Source: Shewanella corallii
Lineage (GTDB): Bacteria; Pseudomonadota; Gammaproteobacteria; Enterobacterales; Shewanellaceae
Reading direction: 5' to 3'
Assembly (NCBI RefSeq): GCF_023349125.1
Contig: NZ_JAKIKT010000004.1
Location: 62,001-126,000, forward strand
Length of the DNA: 64,000 nt
Shown: positions 34,614 to 43,465 of the stretch, in pieces
Layout: every line of letters begins with the position of its first letter
Numbering within the stretch: the first letter of the stretch is position 1
Made by a program: the position numbers and the translations under genes
Notes under the pieces: generated by a model
Databases searched by the model: none
What the model saw: only the letters and a program-made list of their open reading frames with translations
Told to the model about the DNA's origin: nothing

Positions 34614-36595
34614 AACTCCAACAACCAGGATTTGAGCGTGCCGGGTTCATTGTTGATAGGATCTCTGACTTTCAACTGCCAGATCCCGGCCCGACTTCTC
34701 TCTCTTGTGCCAGCCGGAAAGGTGCGGGTCGGCCCATCGCCATAAAACGCCTGGCCACTGCGTTTGAGCCTGTATACCCGGCCAGAAGGCCCAATTAAGT
34801 CCAGCTCCAGATTATCAGGGTTGGGATGATCGACGGCGACCTCCACCAACACAGAATACGCACCACGATCTACATCCCACACCGATGCATGACTGACCAG
34901 CCAATTGTCCCAGCTCGGGTTCACATCCGAAATCGGATATTCAGTACGATTGCCGTAAAGCACTCTGAACTCATCAAACAGGGTCATCTGCCAGCGTTTC
35001 AACCGACCGGACGACTGCTGGTTATGGTTGGCGACTTCCAGTCTCCAGTTACCCTGATTAGCAGCATCTTCCCCTTCAGAAACCGTGACGACAAAGGTTT
35101 TAACCATAGATGCTGCGCCACCATTACCTACTCTGTCCTGCAATACATAACGATTACCCGTCGGACTGTGAAGAACCAATTCAAGTTCGTTGATAGTCGG
35201 ATGCTCTACCTCTACTCGTACCTCAAGCTTTTTAACGGGTTCAGCCACGGGCACATTCACCGAGCTTGAAGCTGAACCACTTACAGCGAGAGCAACCGGG
35301 TTATCATTGGAATAGGTTCCTCCGGGAGGGCAATCTGATGTACAGGGTGGCGGTGGACAAGCAGCACAAACCACCTCTTCAAGGGAGTAAAGCAGCTTAT
35401 TGAGCGAGCCGCTGGGATTACTAATTTTACCTTCAGTCCCACGCTCAACAATATCATCCCGGATTTGCACCGGTGTCATGCCAGGATGTGCATCCAGCAT
35501 GAGTGCCACTGCGCCAGCTACATGTGGAGAGGCCATTGAGGTCCCACTCCAGGTCGCCGTATTGCTATTGGAACCTATCATGGCCGAAGTGATACTCACA
35601 CCAGGAGCAAATATGTCGATACAGCTTCCGTAATTTGACCAGCTGGCCCTACGGTCGTTGCGGTCACTCGCTGCCACTGTGATTGCCTTCATTGCCCCTG
35701 CCGGTGACACATTGCAGGCATTAGTACTCCAGTTACCCGCAGCCACCACCACATTGATACCCGCATCGACAGCTGCATTAACCGCGTCATTAAGAGCGCG
35801 GGATGAGCCGAACTGCAAGCTGATATTGGCCACTGATGGCCCGGTGCGATTGTTGCGGATCCAGTTCAACGCCTGAATGACCTGAGTAGTACTGCCGGAA
35901 CCGCCACAACTGAGTACCTTAATACCCACCAGATTGACGTTTTTTGCCATTCCCCAGGTACTGCCACCTATGGTCCCAGCCACATGAGTCCCGTGGCCAT
36001 GACAATCACTGGCATCCGGATCGTTGTCGTAAAAGTCATAGCCACTGGTCGCTCTGCCACCAAAGTCATTATGAGAATTCATCACCCCGGTATCGATCAC
36101 ATAGGCCGTCACACCACTGCCGTCATAGTCATAGTGATAGTTGCCGTCTAAAGGCAGGTCCCTCTGATCTACCCTGTCCAGCCCCCAGGAAGAGGTCGAC
36201 GAAGAGGCAGATACTGGCGCTACTCTGGTCAGTTTTACCGGTTCAATATAAAGAACATTGGGATCTCGCCTCATTCGACGAATTTTCCTGGGAGAAGCCC
36301 TGACTTCCACAGCATTGATGATGTCACCGAAATCATCAGCCATCCTGACTCCATATCGGTTTTCCATCATGTTGGCCTGCATCCGGGCATAATCGGATAC
36401 CGCCCCCTTACTGCGGGTATTAAGAATGCTGGGGGTATTAAATACGACGATATAGGTGTTCTTAAAGCCCCGATTGACTTCCTTGGGAGGTTTAAGCTGG
36501 AATTCCTTTCCTTTTAAGTTCGGAGCGCTGTGAGCTGTAGATAGCCCCAGCGCTGACATTGCCAGCATGGCTGACATCAGGTATTTGTTCTGCAT
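34610..36595 (-). CDS. Secreted subtilisin-like serine protease (S8) with two P-domains
   Basis: 661 residues from ATG 36595, which follows CAGGAG; earlier in-frame codons lack a site. Signal peptide (about 1-25, ending 'TAHSA'). Inhibitor I9-type propeptide (about 40-120, 'NTYIVVFNTPS'). Catalytic domain (about 135-385) with Asp near 166 ('AYVIDTGV'), His near 202 ('DCHGHGTHVAG') and Ser near 351 ('SGTSMASPHVAGA'): a complete proteinase-K-like triad. A Cys/Pro-rich hinge near 405-420 is followed by two proprotein-convertase P-type beta domains (about 425-530 and 545-660), each ending 'GNWRLEV' or 'GIWQLKV ... LKSW(L)'. An exported extracellular protease, autoprocessed; the C-terminal domains are often removed on maturation. 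Confidence 0.93.
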   Translation of the reverse strand: MQNKYLMSAMLAMSALGLSTAHSAPNLKGKEFQLKPPKEVNRGFKNTYIVVFNTPSILNTRSKGAVSDYARMQANMMENRYGVRMADDFGDIINAVEVRASPRKIRRMRRDPNVLYIEPVKLTRVAPVSASSSTSSWGLDRVDQRDLPLDGNYHYDYDGSGVTAYVIDTGVMNSHNDFGGRATSGYDFYDNDPDASDCHGHGTHVAGTIGGSTWGMAKNVNLVGIKVLSCGGSGSTTQVIQALNWIRNNRTGPSVANISLQFGSSRALNDAVNAAVDAGINVVVAAGNWSTNACNVSPAGAMKAITVAASDRNDRRASWSNYGSCIDIFAPGVSITSAMIGSNSNTATWSGTSMASPHVAGAVALMLDAHPGMTPVQIRDDIVERGTEGKISNPSGSLNKLLYSLEEVVCAACPPPPCTSDCPPGGTYSNDNPVALAVSGSASSSVNVPVAEPVKKLEVRVEVEHPTINELELVLHSPTGNRYVLQDRVGNGGAASMVKTFVVTVSEGEDAANQGNWRLEVANHNQQSSGRLKRWQMTLFDEFRVLYGNRTEYPISDVNPSWDNWLVSHASVWDVDRGAYSVLVEVAVDHPNPDNLELDLIGPSGRVYRLKRSGQAFYGDGPTRTFPAGTRERSRAGIWQLKVRDPINNEPGTLKSWLLEF

Positions 36596-36762
36596 AATTA
36601 GCTCCTGGATCAGCTTAATCTGGCCATCGCGCCACACAATGACCAATCACCAAGCTAACACCAGCTCACTATTTGTACAGAGCAAATACCTAAATTAGCG
36701 CCAAATGACAGCAGATTGTTTTTACAAACTCAGGATTTCAACTCCTGTCAATTAGTCGGGAA

Positions 36763-37206
36763 TCAATTAAATACCCGATCGAACTCAGCCTGATCCAGAT
36801 ACTTTTCAAATGCCCCCAGCGCCTCGGAAACACTGGCCTCTGTCATCAGTTCCTGCATGGCAACTTCGCCAACAAACCCAAATGCCATTTCAAAGGCCTG
36901 AACCCCGCCGGTTTCAAAAGCAAGTTTGGCAGTTTCAGGACAATCCTTGGTCAGTAACCGTGTGATCAATTGACCCACATAGCGGTCCGAATTGTCGGTA
37001 TCCTTGGCAGTGGCATTGGAGTACTGCTTGATCGTGCTGTGATGTGACATACCGAAATAAATCCACTTAGCCAGTTCTTTGCGCTCCTTGCCACTTAATG
37101 AATCTGTCATGCAGGCGCCAAACTCCTGAGCAGGTGACATAGCTTGAGCACTGGCGGGAGCGGCGAGCACGGCCAATAGTGGAACAATTGCGACATCGCT
37201 TTTCAT
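36763..37206 (-). CDS. Small exported protein of unknown function
   Basis: 147 residues, GGAAAG before ATG. Signal peptide ('VAIVPLLAVLAAPASAQA', about 5-22). The mature part is alpha-helical with two Cys (in 'GACMTDSL' and 'TKDCPETA') that may form a disulfide. No family I can name with confidence; similar short periplasmic proteins occur in Shewanella-type genomes. Single gene. Confidence 0.75.
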   Translation of the reverse strand: MKSDVAIVPLLAVLAAPASAQAMSPAQEFGACMTDSLSGKERKELAKWIYFGMSHHSTIKQYSNATAKDTDNSDRYVGQLITRLLTKDCPETAKLAFETGGVQAFEMAFGFVGEVAMQELMTEASVSEALGAFEKYLDQAEFDRVFN

Positions 37207-37391
37207 CTTCTTTCCTTGTCAGTTTTCCTCGGTTCTAAATATCACCAAGGGGCCATCAACCTCATCCTACAGGAACTTTGCCCGAAGACTCCAACTCGCT
37301 CATTCAACTGGCCATCACAGAACCGCTTCAACAGGATTTACCAAAATGCAATTGAGAACTATTATCAAATAAACTGTAAGGAGGAGCAGTA

Positions 37392-37643
37392 ATGAGCCAT
37401 TTAGCCTTTGTGGGAATAGATAAAGATAAGCTGGCAAAGCTGATCGCTGATGGCGTGGTGTGCGCCGCCGACCTGCGTTGCCTTGACCGGGATACTAAAA
37501 CCTTTTTGTGGCATACCTGTCTGTGGGCCTGTAAAAACAAGCTGAACTGCAGCAGGTGCCAGACGCCCTGCAAAGCGGGGATGATTAGGGAAAATTATAC
37601 TGAGTCAGAGGTACAGACTGTGCCAATTAAGCTGGATAACTGA
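37392..37643 (+). CDS. Small Cys-rich protein of unknown function
   Basis: 83 residues with a very strong ribosome site (AAGGAGGAG, six bases before ATG). Seven Cys: two single, then HTC, WAC and 'NCSRCQTPC' (about 56-64). No signal peptide or membrane span. The Cys spacing suggests bound zinc or an iron-sulfur cluster. Not recognised. It shares the short pattern NCxxCxxPC with the hidden peptide at 57245. Confidence 0.7.
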   Translation: MSHLAFVGIDKDKLAKLIADGVVCAADLRCLDRDTKTFLWHTCLWACKNKLNCSRCQTPCKAGMIRENYTESEVQTVPIKLDN

Positions 37644-37965
37644 CTTTGGCCGTCACCCGGGGAAGTTGGCCGGCCATCCCCCCACCATAGAATTTGCTCC
37701 AGGACGAACAGTTCAGGTCGAAAGGATGGCCATAAGCAAAGTGTAGAAGCTCATATTCAGTCTGCAAACGGGTATCAGGGATGATTTCTCCCATGAAAGC
37801 CAAGTACCTGAAATCAAACAGGCTAAAAATTGACCTGAAACAAACTTTTGTCATCTGACACAGAAACTCGGCTCAAAAATTGAGCCAGGTCAAAATATCA
37901 ACAGCTCTTAATTACATACTGATTACATCTTATTTCAGTAATACAGCATGAACAGGAGTTTGATA
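37644..37965. other. Stretch without a convincing gene
   Basis: About 320 bp. A 75-codon open frame on the minus strand has no ribosome site and overlaps the previous gene, so I do not call it. The right part is AT-rich and probably holds the promoter of the next gene. Confidence 0.45.
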
Positions 37966-38172
37966 ATGAGAGCTGGCATGAAACCCGAGTTGATAGTACT
38001 GATCCTGACAACTGTTGCACTGGTCATCACACTGGCAGGTCATATCGCCATGGCCTTTATACTGGAGTTTCACTCCCTGGGCATGCTGGCGGCCCCAGTA
38101 CCCTTTGTGCTGATGGTCATTGCAGCCGCGGCCGTGTTCTATGCCTCCAGGGCAGATAAAAGCAGCCACTGA
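37966..38172 (+). CDS. Small inner-membrane protein
   Basis: 68 residues from ATG 37966, seven bases after CAGGAG. An upstream in-frame ATG (37948) would place the ribosome site inside the gene. Two membrane helices (about 7-30 and 38-60) and a short charged end. No family recognised. Confidence 0.7.
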   Translation: MRAGMKPELIVLILTTVALVITLAGHIAMAFILEFHSLGMLAAPVPFVLMVIAAAAVFYASRADKSSH

Positions 38173-38266
38173 AACTGCTCAGCCCTGGCTGGGCCGGTTG
38201 ACACACCAACAAATGCACTCCAGATTGGACTGAGTGTTTTTTAAACACCAACCTATAGGAGCGCTT

Positions 38267-38695
38267 ATGAAAAAGTTTCTTGTTGTGGCAATTTTGGCTT
38301 TGCTGACAATGGCCTGTACCAACCACCTTAGTAATGAAGAGTGGAAAAACCAGGTAGAAGCCAAAGTAAAAGATTGGCAACTTCAATCCTTACCCACTAT
38401 CACCACCTTCACGCTGGACAGTTGGTCATCACTGGGGGAAAGGTATCTGATTATCCGTACCAGCCCATCAAGACCCTATTTAATTGAATTGAACTCCCGC
38501 TGTCCCGGCCTGGACTTTGCCAACGCTATTTTAACGGAACAGTCGACATCTACCTCCCTGTCAGCCAGATTTGATTCTATTACTCCCGGCAACAGTCCCG
38601 GCATTCCTTGCCAGATCAGCAAAATCTATCCGCTGACAAAGGAACAGGCTAAGACACTGCAGGCTCTGGATAACCCACCGGCAGACAAAAGCTAA
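38267..38695 (+). CDS. DUF6491-type lipoprotein
   Basis: 142 residues from ATG 38267 with AGGAG before it. Lipobox 'LTMAC', lipidated C17. The mature part has 'LDSWSSLGERYLIIRTSPSRP' class segment (cut), 'YLIELNSRCPGLDFANAI' and 'CQISKIYPLTKEQ', which fit the DUF6491 pattern of periplasmic lipoproteins as I remember it. Two Cys probably pair. Function unknown. Followed by a terminator. Confidence 0.75.
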   Translation: MKKFLVVAILALLTMACTNHLSNEEWKNQVEAKVKDWQLQSLPTITTFTLDSWSSLGERYLIIRTSPSRPYLIELNSRCPGLDFANAILTEQSTSTSLSARFDSITPGNSPGIPCQISKIYPLTKEQAKTLQALDNPPADKS

Positions 38696-38712
38696 TTTAA
38701 TGACAGTTAATC

Positions 38713-38737
38713 AGCCTCTGTAGTCAGAGGCTTTTTG
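38713..38737 (+). terminator. Intrinsic terminator
   Basis: AGCCTCTG-TAGT-CAGAGGCTTTTTG, perfect eight-pair stem with T-run. Confidence 0.92.
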
Positions 38738-38895
38738 TTGCCATAACATCCTTCCTGTCACTTAGACGCAATACCACAAAGTCGGTGCCGCACAGGGTTT
38801 CGGCCTTTTTGATCACGCCATCCCTTTAGCGCCATCAAAACAAAGTGTGACATTTTATGTCCAACTGTTGATCTTTTAACCGCACGCCTTTAAAT

Positions 38896-38914
38896 TGATA
38901 TCAAAATGATATCA
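38896..38914. promoter_or_regulatory. Paired TGATATCA palindromes before the SPFH/Arc operon
   Basis: TGATATCA is a perfect palindrome and occurs at 38896-38903 and 38907-38914, exactly 11 bp apart, one helical turn. It ends about four bases before the SD of the SPFH gene. The operon's second gene is an Arc-type ribbon-helix-helix protein; such proteins bind tandem half-sites at this spacing. Autoregulation is a strong inference. Confidence 0.7.
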
Positions 38915-38927
38915 AAAGGAGTTGGTT

Positions 38928-39773
38928 ATGATTCAAGAGCGACGTGGATTTTCTCTGAACGGCTATCTGGTCTTTGCCATACTGATCGCCCTGCACATCA
39001 GTTTTTTACTGGTGATCGACAGTGGCAGTGAACTGGCAGGCATTGTGGGTACTGTCCTTACAGGTTTATGTTGGCCCGGTTTCTTTATGGTGCAGCCCAA
39101 TCAGGCTAAGGTGATGACACTGTTTGGCAGTTATGTCGGCTCAGTGCGCGAAACAGGCCTGCGCTGGACCATCCCTCTGTTTATCCGCAAAACCATCTCA
39201 TTGCGGATCCGCAACTTTGAAAGTGCCAAAATCAAGGTGAACGACAATCTGGGTAATCCTATCGAGATAGCCAGCATTGTAGTCTGGTCAGTGACAGACA
39301 GTGCCGAAGCTGTGTTTGAAGTCGACAACTACGAAAGCTACGTCAACATTCAGAGTGAAGCTGCACTGAGAAACATGGCCAGCAGCTATGCCTATGATCC
39401 TCAGGATGAGGATGGTATCGCCCTGCGCAGTCACCCACAGCAAATTTCTGAGAAATTGAAAGAAGAGATTCAGGACCGTCTTGGCCGTGCTGGTGTCACC
39501 GTCCATGAAGCCAGGATCAGTCACCTTGCCTATGCTCAGGAGATCGCCAGTGCCATGCTGCAACGTCAACAGGCGACGGCCATTATCGCTGCCCGCGCCA
39601 AGATAGTTGAAGGAGCAGTCGGCATGGTAGAAATGGCACTGGAACGTCTGCACGATAAAGGCGTTGTTGAACTGGATGAGGAGCGTAAAGCCGTGATGGT
39701 CAGCAACCTGCTGGTGGTACTGTGCGGCGATAAAAGCACCCAACCCGTAGTGAATACCGGCAGCCTGTACTGA
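38928..39773 (+). CDS. SPFH/Band-7 (stomatin-like) membrane protein
   Basis: 281 residues from ATG 38928 (AAAGGAG before it). Two hydrophobic spans at about 13-32 and 38-55, then an SPFH domain (about 58-215): '[20 protein letters not shown]' opens it, 'GLRWTIPLF' and 'RIRNFE' follow, and the '[20 protein letters not shown]' helix closes it. A helical tail ends near 265. SPFH proteins form ring-shaped membrane microdomain scaffolds. Paired with an Arc-type regulator, an arrangement common for this subgroup. Likely autoregulated through the boxes at 38896-38914. Confidence 0.92.
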   Translation: MIQERRGFSLNGYLVFAILIALHISFLLVIDSGSELAGIVGTVLTGLCWPGFFMVQPNQAKVMTLFGSYVGSVRETGLRWTIPLFIRKTISLRIRNFESAKIKVNDNLGNPIEIASIVVWSVTDSAEAVFEVDNYESYVNIQSEAALRNMASSYAYDPQDEDGIALRSHPQQISEKLKEEIQDRLGRAGVTVHEARISHLAYAQEIASAMLQRQQATAIIAARAKIVEGAVGMVEMALERLHDKGVVELDEERKAVMVSNLLVVLCGDKSTQPVVNTGSLY

Positions 39774-39780
39774 GGTACCT

Positions 39781-39993
39781 ATGAGCAGTAAAAAGGCCTA
39801 TCCGCTGCGCATCAACGCAGATGTCCTGGCGGCCATGCAACGTTGGGCTGATGACGAACTGCGCAGTGTCAATGCCCAGATTGAATACGTGCTGAGAGAT
39901 GCTTTGGTCAACAGTGGCCGGGTAAAACTGGTGCAAAAAGTGGTCACCGAAGTCACAGAGGCTGATGCTGATAACGAGCAAGATGGAAAATAA
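39781..39993 (+). CDS. Arc-family ribbon-helix-helix DNA-binding protein
   Basis: 70 residues. 'AYPLRINADVLAAMQRWADD' and 'ELRSVNAQIEYVLRDAL' are the beta strand and two helices of an Arc-type ribbon-helix-helix domain; the strand residues bind the major groove as dimers. The rest is an acidic tail. Begins seven bases after the SPFH stop. The likely operator is the paired palindrome upstream of the operon. It is not next to any toxin gene, so a toxin-antitoxin role is not suggested. Confidence 0.9.
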   Translation: MSSKKAYPLRINADVLAAMQRWADDELRSVNAQIEYVLRDALVNSGRVKLVQKVVTEVTEADADNEQDGK

Positions 39994-40331
39994 TCTCGCT
40001 TGTGTCAGCAATCAGACACCAGAGATAAATTGCAGATTTTCCCATGAGCCGTTAGGTTTAAGCATTAATCTGCTGCGATAACAGTCATCAACAGATGATT
40101 TTCCCGGGTTGTTCACTTCCTGAAAGCCCTGGTCCATCAAGGTTTGAACTGTTTGACGTTCCCGGCAGGGGTACCGGCTATGAGTTTAATTCATAGCCGC
40201 TTTACCCATGTCCGGAATGGCCGACAGCTGACCTCCCTGTTCCAGCTTCAATCCAAACCGGACATTCATAGGTAAACACTCAGGCATTGCAAAGCCCTGA
40301 TGCTTTATCCGGAATTCCAACAAGCGAACAG
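39994..40331. other. Non-coding stretch with a perfect hairpin
   Basis: About 340 bp. It contains CGGCTATGA-GTTTAAT-TCATAGCCG at 40175-40199, followed by CTTTACC, possibly a weak terminator for the SPFH operon or a leader hairpin of the ligase gene. Nothing else recognisable. Confidence 0.5.
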
Positions 40332-41990
40332 ATGAAGAAAAATATGGAATATCGTCTCCCTCTGGAACAGATGCAGCAAAATGTCGCGTCCCACCCTGAC
40401 AAAGTTTGGTTGAATCAACCCGTTAACCGCAAATGGACCAGCTACACCTGGAAACAGGCCGATACTCAGGCCCGCATAATCGCCAGCGCTTTGCATGCCA
40501 ATGGACTGCAACCCGGTGACAAGGTCGCCATCATAGGCAAAAACTCTGCCGAGTGGTTTATCTGTGATTTTGCCATCATGATGGCAGGCCTTATCAGTGT
40601 TCCGATTTATCCCACAGCCGGAGCCGATAACATCCGCTATGTGCTTGAGCACAGCGGTGCCAAGGCAATATTTGTGGGCAAAATGGATAATATTCAGGCC
40701 CTGGAAGAAGCACTGCCACAGGAGCTTCTCAGTATCGCCTTCCCTTATCCCACTCTAGCTTGCAAAGCTAACTGGCTAGAGTGGCTGGAGCAATATCCAC
40801 CCATTGAAGAGCTACCCACCCCAGGACCAGATGACCTGTTTTCCATTATCTACACCTCCGGCAGTACAGGTCTGGCAAAAGGCGTACTCCTGACTCAAAG
40901 AAATGTAGCTTCATCCGCCAAAGCAGCTGCCAACCTGCTGGTTACTCGCAAAGAGGGCAGGTTCATGTCCTATCTGCCACTGGCACACATCACCGAGCGT
41001 TGTGTGGTGGAGTTGCCATCAGTCTACAGCCCCAGTGGGATTTACTTTACCGAGTCACTGGATACCTTTATCGAAGATGTCCAGTACGCCAGGCCTACCA
41101 GCTTTATCTCGGTGCCCAGATTGTGGACTAAGTTTCAGTCGCAAATTTTGTCCCGGGTTCCCAACAACAAGCTGCAGTTCCTGCTCAAGTTGCCGCTGAT
41201 CGGCAAGTTGGTCGCCAAAAAAATCCGAACCGCACTGGGTCTGCAGGAAGCCGACCTGTTTGGATCAGGTAGTGCCCCCATCTCTCCGGACGTGCTGCAC
41301 TGGTTCAATGGTTTGGGGATCAGCATAGGGGAAGGTTGGGGCATGACAGAAACATCCGGCCTCTCCTGCTGCAATATTCCCTTTGAACTCGCCCATGTGG
41401 GTACTATCGGCACGCCACAAAGCTGCGTGGAAATGCGCCTGTCTGAAGCGGGTGAAGTACTGATTAAGGGGGACGCGGTGTTTACCTCTTACTACAACAA
41501 CCCGGAAGCCACAGCAGAAGCATTTGAAGATGGCTGGTTTAAAACCGGGGATAAAGGGGAAATCACGGTCGACGGTGCCTGGAAAATTGTTGGCAGAGTC
41601 AAAGAGCAATTTAAAACCAGCAAGGGGAAATATGTGGCTCCCGTTCCCATCGAGTCCAGTTTGGGGCGCGACGCAGACATAGAGCAGGTTTGTGTAATGG
41701 GCTCGGGTCGCAAGCAACCTATCGCCCTGATTGTGCTGGGTGAAGGCGCATCCACTGACAGGCAGGAGCTGCAAAATCAACTATCAGCAACTCTGGCATC
41801 CGTTAACACCGAGCTGGAGTCCCACCAAAAACTGGATCACCTTATCGTGACTCGCGAGCCCTGGACCATAGAAAATGAAATGCTGACGCCAACGCTCAAG
41901 TTAAAGCGTGATCAACTTGAAAAGAAATATGGGCACTTTCTGACTACAGGATTAAAACAGTCCATTGTCTGGGAAGAAGATATTAGCTGA
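40332..41990 (+). CDS. Long-chain acyl-CoA synthetase / AMP-binding ligase (FAA1-like)
   Basis: 552 residues from ATG 40332 (a start at ATG 40344 is also possible; SD weak). ANL-superfamily adenylating enzyme. Core motifs: P-loop 'IYTSGSTGLAKGVLLTQ' (about 172-188), 'LFGSGSAPISPDVLHWF' (about 311-327), 'GWGMTETSGLSC' (about 336-347), 'WFKTGDKGEI' (about 402-411) and hinge 'VGRVKEQFKTSKGKYVAP' (about 420-437). The last two follow the long-chain fatty acyl-CoA ligase pattern. It activates a fatty acid as acyl-AMP then acyl-CoA. It has its own terminator and is separated by 320 bp from the biosynthetic operon, so it may or may not feed it. Confidence 0.88.
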   Translation: MKKNMEYRLPLEQMQQNVASHPDKVWLNQPVNRKWTSYTWKQADTQARIIASALHANGLQPGDKVAIIGKNSAEWFICDFAIMMAGLISVPIYPTAGADNIRYVLEHSGAKAIFVGKMDNIQALEEALPQELLSIAFPYPTLACKANWLEWLEQYPPIEELPTPGPDDLFSIIYTSGSTGLAKGVLLTQRNVASSAKAAANLLVTRKEGRFMSYLPLAHITERCVVELPSVYSPSGIYFTESLDTFIEDVQYARPTSFISVPRLWTKFQSQILSRVPNNKLQFLLKLPLIGKLVAKKIRTALGLQEADLFGSGSAPISPDVLHWFNGLGISIGEGWGMTETSGLSCCNIPFELAHVGTIGTPQSCVEMRLSEAGEVLIKGDAVFTSYYNNPEATAEAFEDGWFKTGDKGEITVDGAWKIVGRVKEQFKTSKGKYVAPVPIESSLGRDADIEQVCVMGSGRKQPIALIVLGEGASTDRQELQNQLSATLASVNTELESHQKLDHLIVTREPWTIENEMLTPTLKLKRDQLEKKYGHFLTTGLKQSIVWEEDIS

Positions 41991-42007
41991 TATGATATCT
42001 CCTGAAT

Positions 42008-42038
42008 AAAAGGCCGGTTATCCGGCCTTTTATTTTTC
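42008..42038 (+). terminator. Intrinsic terminator after the acyl-CoA ligase
   Basis: AAAAGGCCGG-TTAT-CCGGCCTTTTATTTTTC, perfect stem with T-rich tail. Confidence 0.93.
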
Positions 42039-42355
42039 TGACTTGTATTATTTAATTATCGCTATCTACTAAGACTAAAAAATAGATTAACAGTAAAGAG
42101 CTACTTATTTTTAAATACCTACAAAAATATAAACCAGTATCTTAAATCCAACTATATGGTATCCAATGCAGATATAAAACATTAATAATCAATCAACTAG
42201 ATGCAAATTAAAAATAAATTTAAACGTTTGATTGAAAACACCAATCAGCTCAGGTAAGTTCAAATAAAAAACAAAACAGCAATATTCTATTTCAATGCCT
42301 ATTGGCATATTCCGGGCCTAAATTCATTCGGATTTGTCTTTCACAGGGACTTGCT
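42039..42355 (+). promoter_or_regulatory. AT-rich promoter region of the biosynthetic operon
   Basis: About 315 bp, strikingly richer in A and T than its surroundings (long TTTAAAT, AAATATAAA and AAAATAAATTT tracts), the kind of DNA bound by H-NS-type silencers. It holds an inverted repeat TGATTG-AAAACAC-CAATCA at 42229-42247 and ATGCC-TATT-GGCAT at 42295-42308, both possible operator sites. No small gene seen. Confidence 0.5.
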
Positions 42356-43204
42356 ATGAATACCTTGCTGCTGCGCGCGGATAATTTATCCAAATTATCA
42401 GTGAAGAAACATAATGTCGCTTTTGCGCATTTTGATTGGCCTGACTCTATCCCCCATGATACCTGGTGGCAGTCACCGGATCTGTTGACACCTGCACTGA
42501 CAGATAAACTTCAGAATTACAACCAACAAGAGTTGATGGAACTTTCCCGTTGGGAGTGTATTAATTCATTTAGCCTTAATTACACCGGCGAGTTGGAACT
42601 CATTCAGGAGGTCAGCCGTATTCTGGATAAGGTGAAACTGGATGAGGCCAGAGAATATCTGTTTCATCTTATCGACGAAGAAAACCAGCACATGTGGTAC
42701 TTCCGCAAGTTTTGCCTGGACTATGCCGGAAAGGTCTACCCCAACAAAAAGTTCCAACTGGAGAAAGCCAGCCTCACTCCTGCTCAGGACCATTTCCTGG
42801 TGTTTGCCCGGATCCTCATCTTCGAAGAAGTTGGCCATTACTTTAACGTTCAGAACGCCAGAGATGACAGAGTCCATCCCTTTATCCGGGAGATCAATCA
42901 GGAACACTACCGTGATGAGTCCCGCCATATCGCCTACGGCAGACAGGTACTGGAGCACCTGGCAGCAGACGCATTGGCGGAGGAAGGCAGCGACCGGTTA
43001 TTGGCGGCGCAGCTGGACAAGTCAATCGCCATCAATATCGGAGCGCTCTATAACCCAGCGGCCTATCGCGACGCTGGTCTTCAAAAAGGGATGCAGATCC
43101 GTGATGCCCTGCTGAGCGATCCTGCACGAATTGACTTCCATGAGACCAAATTGCTGGGCAATTTCAAGCGCCTGATGGAGCGTATTGGCATCCCCCTTTC
43201 CTGA
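42356..43204 (+). CDS. AurF-like non-haem diiron N-oxygenase
   Basis: 282 residues from ATG 42356 (AGGGA before it). All-helical ferritin-like oxygenase. The AurF-type iron ligands can be placed: E79 or E81 ('TGELEL'), E109-x2-H112 ('DEENQH'), E157/E158 with H161 ('FEEVGH') and H184-x3-E188-x2-H191 ('HYRDESRH'), the last being the AurF/CmlI hallmark. AurF oxidises an aryl amine to nitro; relatives in the pvf, mgo and ham pathways N-oxidise amino-acid-derived amines, often tethered to a carrier protein. Directly followed by a carrier protein and a stand-alone A domain, so an amino acid on the carrier is a likely substrate. Confidence 0.85.
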   Translation: MNTLLLRADNLSKLSVKKHNVAFAHFDWPDSIPHDTWWQSPDLLTPALTDKLQNYNQQELMELSRWECINSFSLNYTGELELIQEVSRILDKVKLDEAREYLFHLIDEENQHMWYFRKFCLDYAGKVYPNKKFQLEKASLTPAQDHFLVFARILIFEEVGHYFNVQNARDDRVHPFIREINQEHYRDESRHIAYGRQVLEHLAADALAEEGSDRLLAAQLDKSIAINIGALYNPAAYRDAGLQKGMQIRDALLSDPARIDFHETKLLGNFKRLMERIGIPLS

Positions 43205-43222
43205 TTATTTAAAGGCTGACTA

Positions 43223-43465
43223 ATGGACACAGAAGAGCAGAAATTTTCTGAGCTGTGCGAGTGGCTCAGATTAAAAGTGAAGTGGCAGGACAGTATTCCA
43301 CTCGAACTGGATCTGATTGAAAACAAGGTCGTTAACTCCCTTATTTTCGTGGAGTTTTTAATGATGCTTGAAGAAAGCACCGGCCTGGAAATCATCATTG
43401 ATGACACGCTGCAGCCCAAAGTTGCTTCCCTTGCTGCAGTCAAAACTCATTTTTTTAATCAGTGA
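43223..43465 (+). CDS. Stand-alone acyl/peptidyl carrier protein
   Basis: 80 residues, four-helix carrier fold. The phosphopantetheine site is S39 in 'KVVNSLIFVEFLMMLEE'; the usual D-S-L is N-S-L here, as in some discrete carriers of natural-product clusters. 'GLEIIIDDTLQP' near 54-65 fits helix III entry. Starts 19 bp after the oxygenase and its stop overlaps the start of the reductase. It would carry the amino acid activated by the A domain at 45516. Confidence 0.85.
   Translation: MDTEEQKFSELCEWLRLKVKWQDSIPLELDLIENKVVNSLIFVEFLMMLEESTGLEIIIDDTLQPKVASLAAVKTHFFNQ

Noticed and set aside
37627..37854. 75-codon minus-strand open frame
   Set aside because: No ribosome site, overlaps the end of the Cys-rich gene, and the product resembles nothing known.
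39781..39993. Arc-type protein considered as an antitoxin
   Set aside because: Its partner is an SPFH membrane protein, not a toxin, and this pairing is typical of that family.
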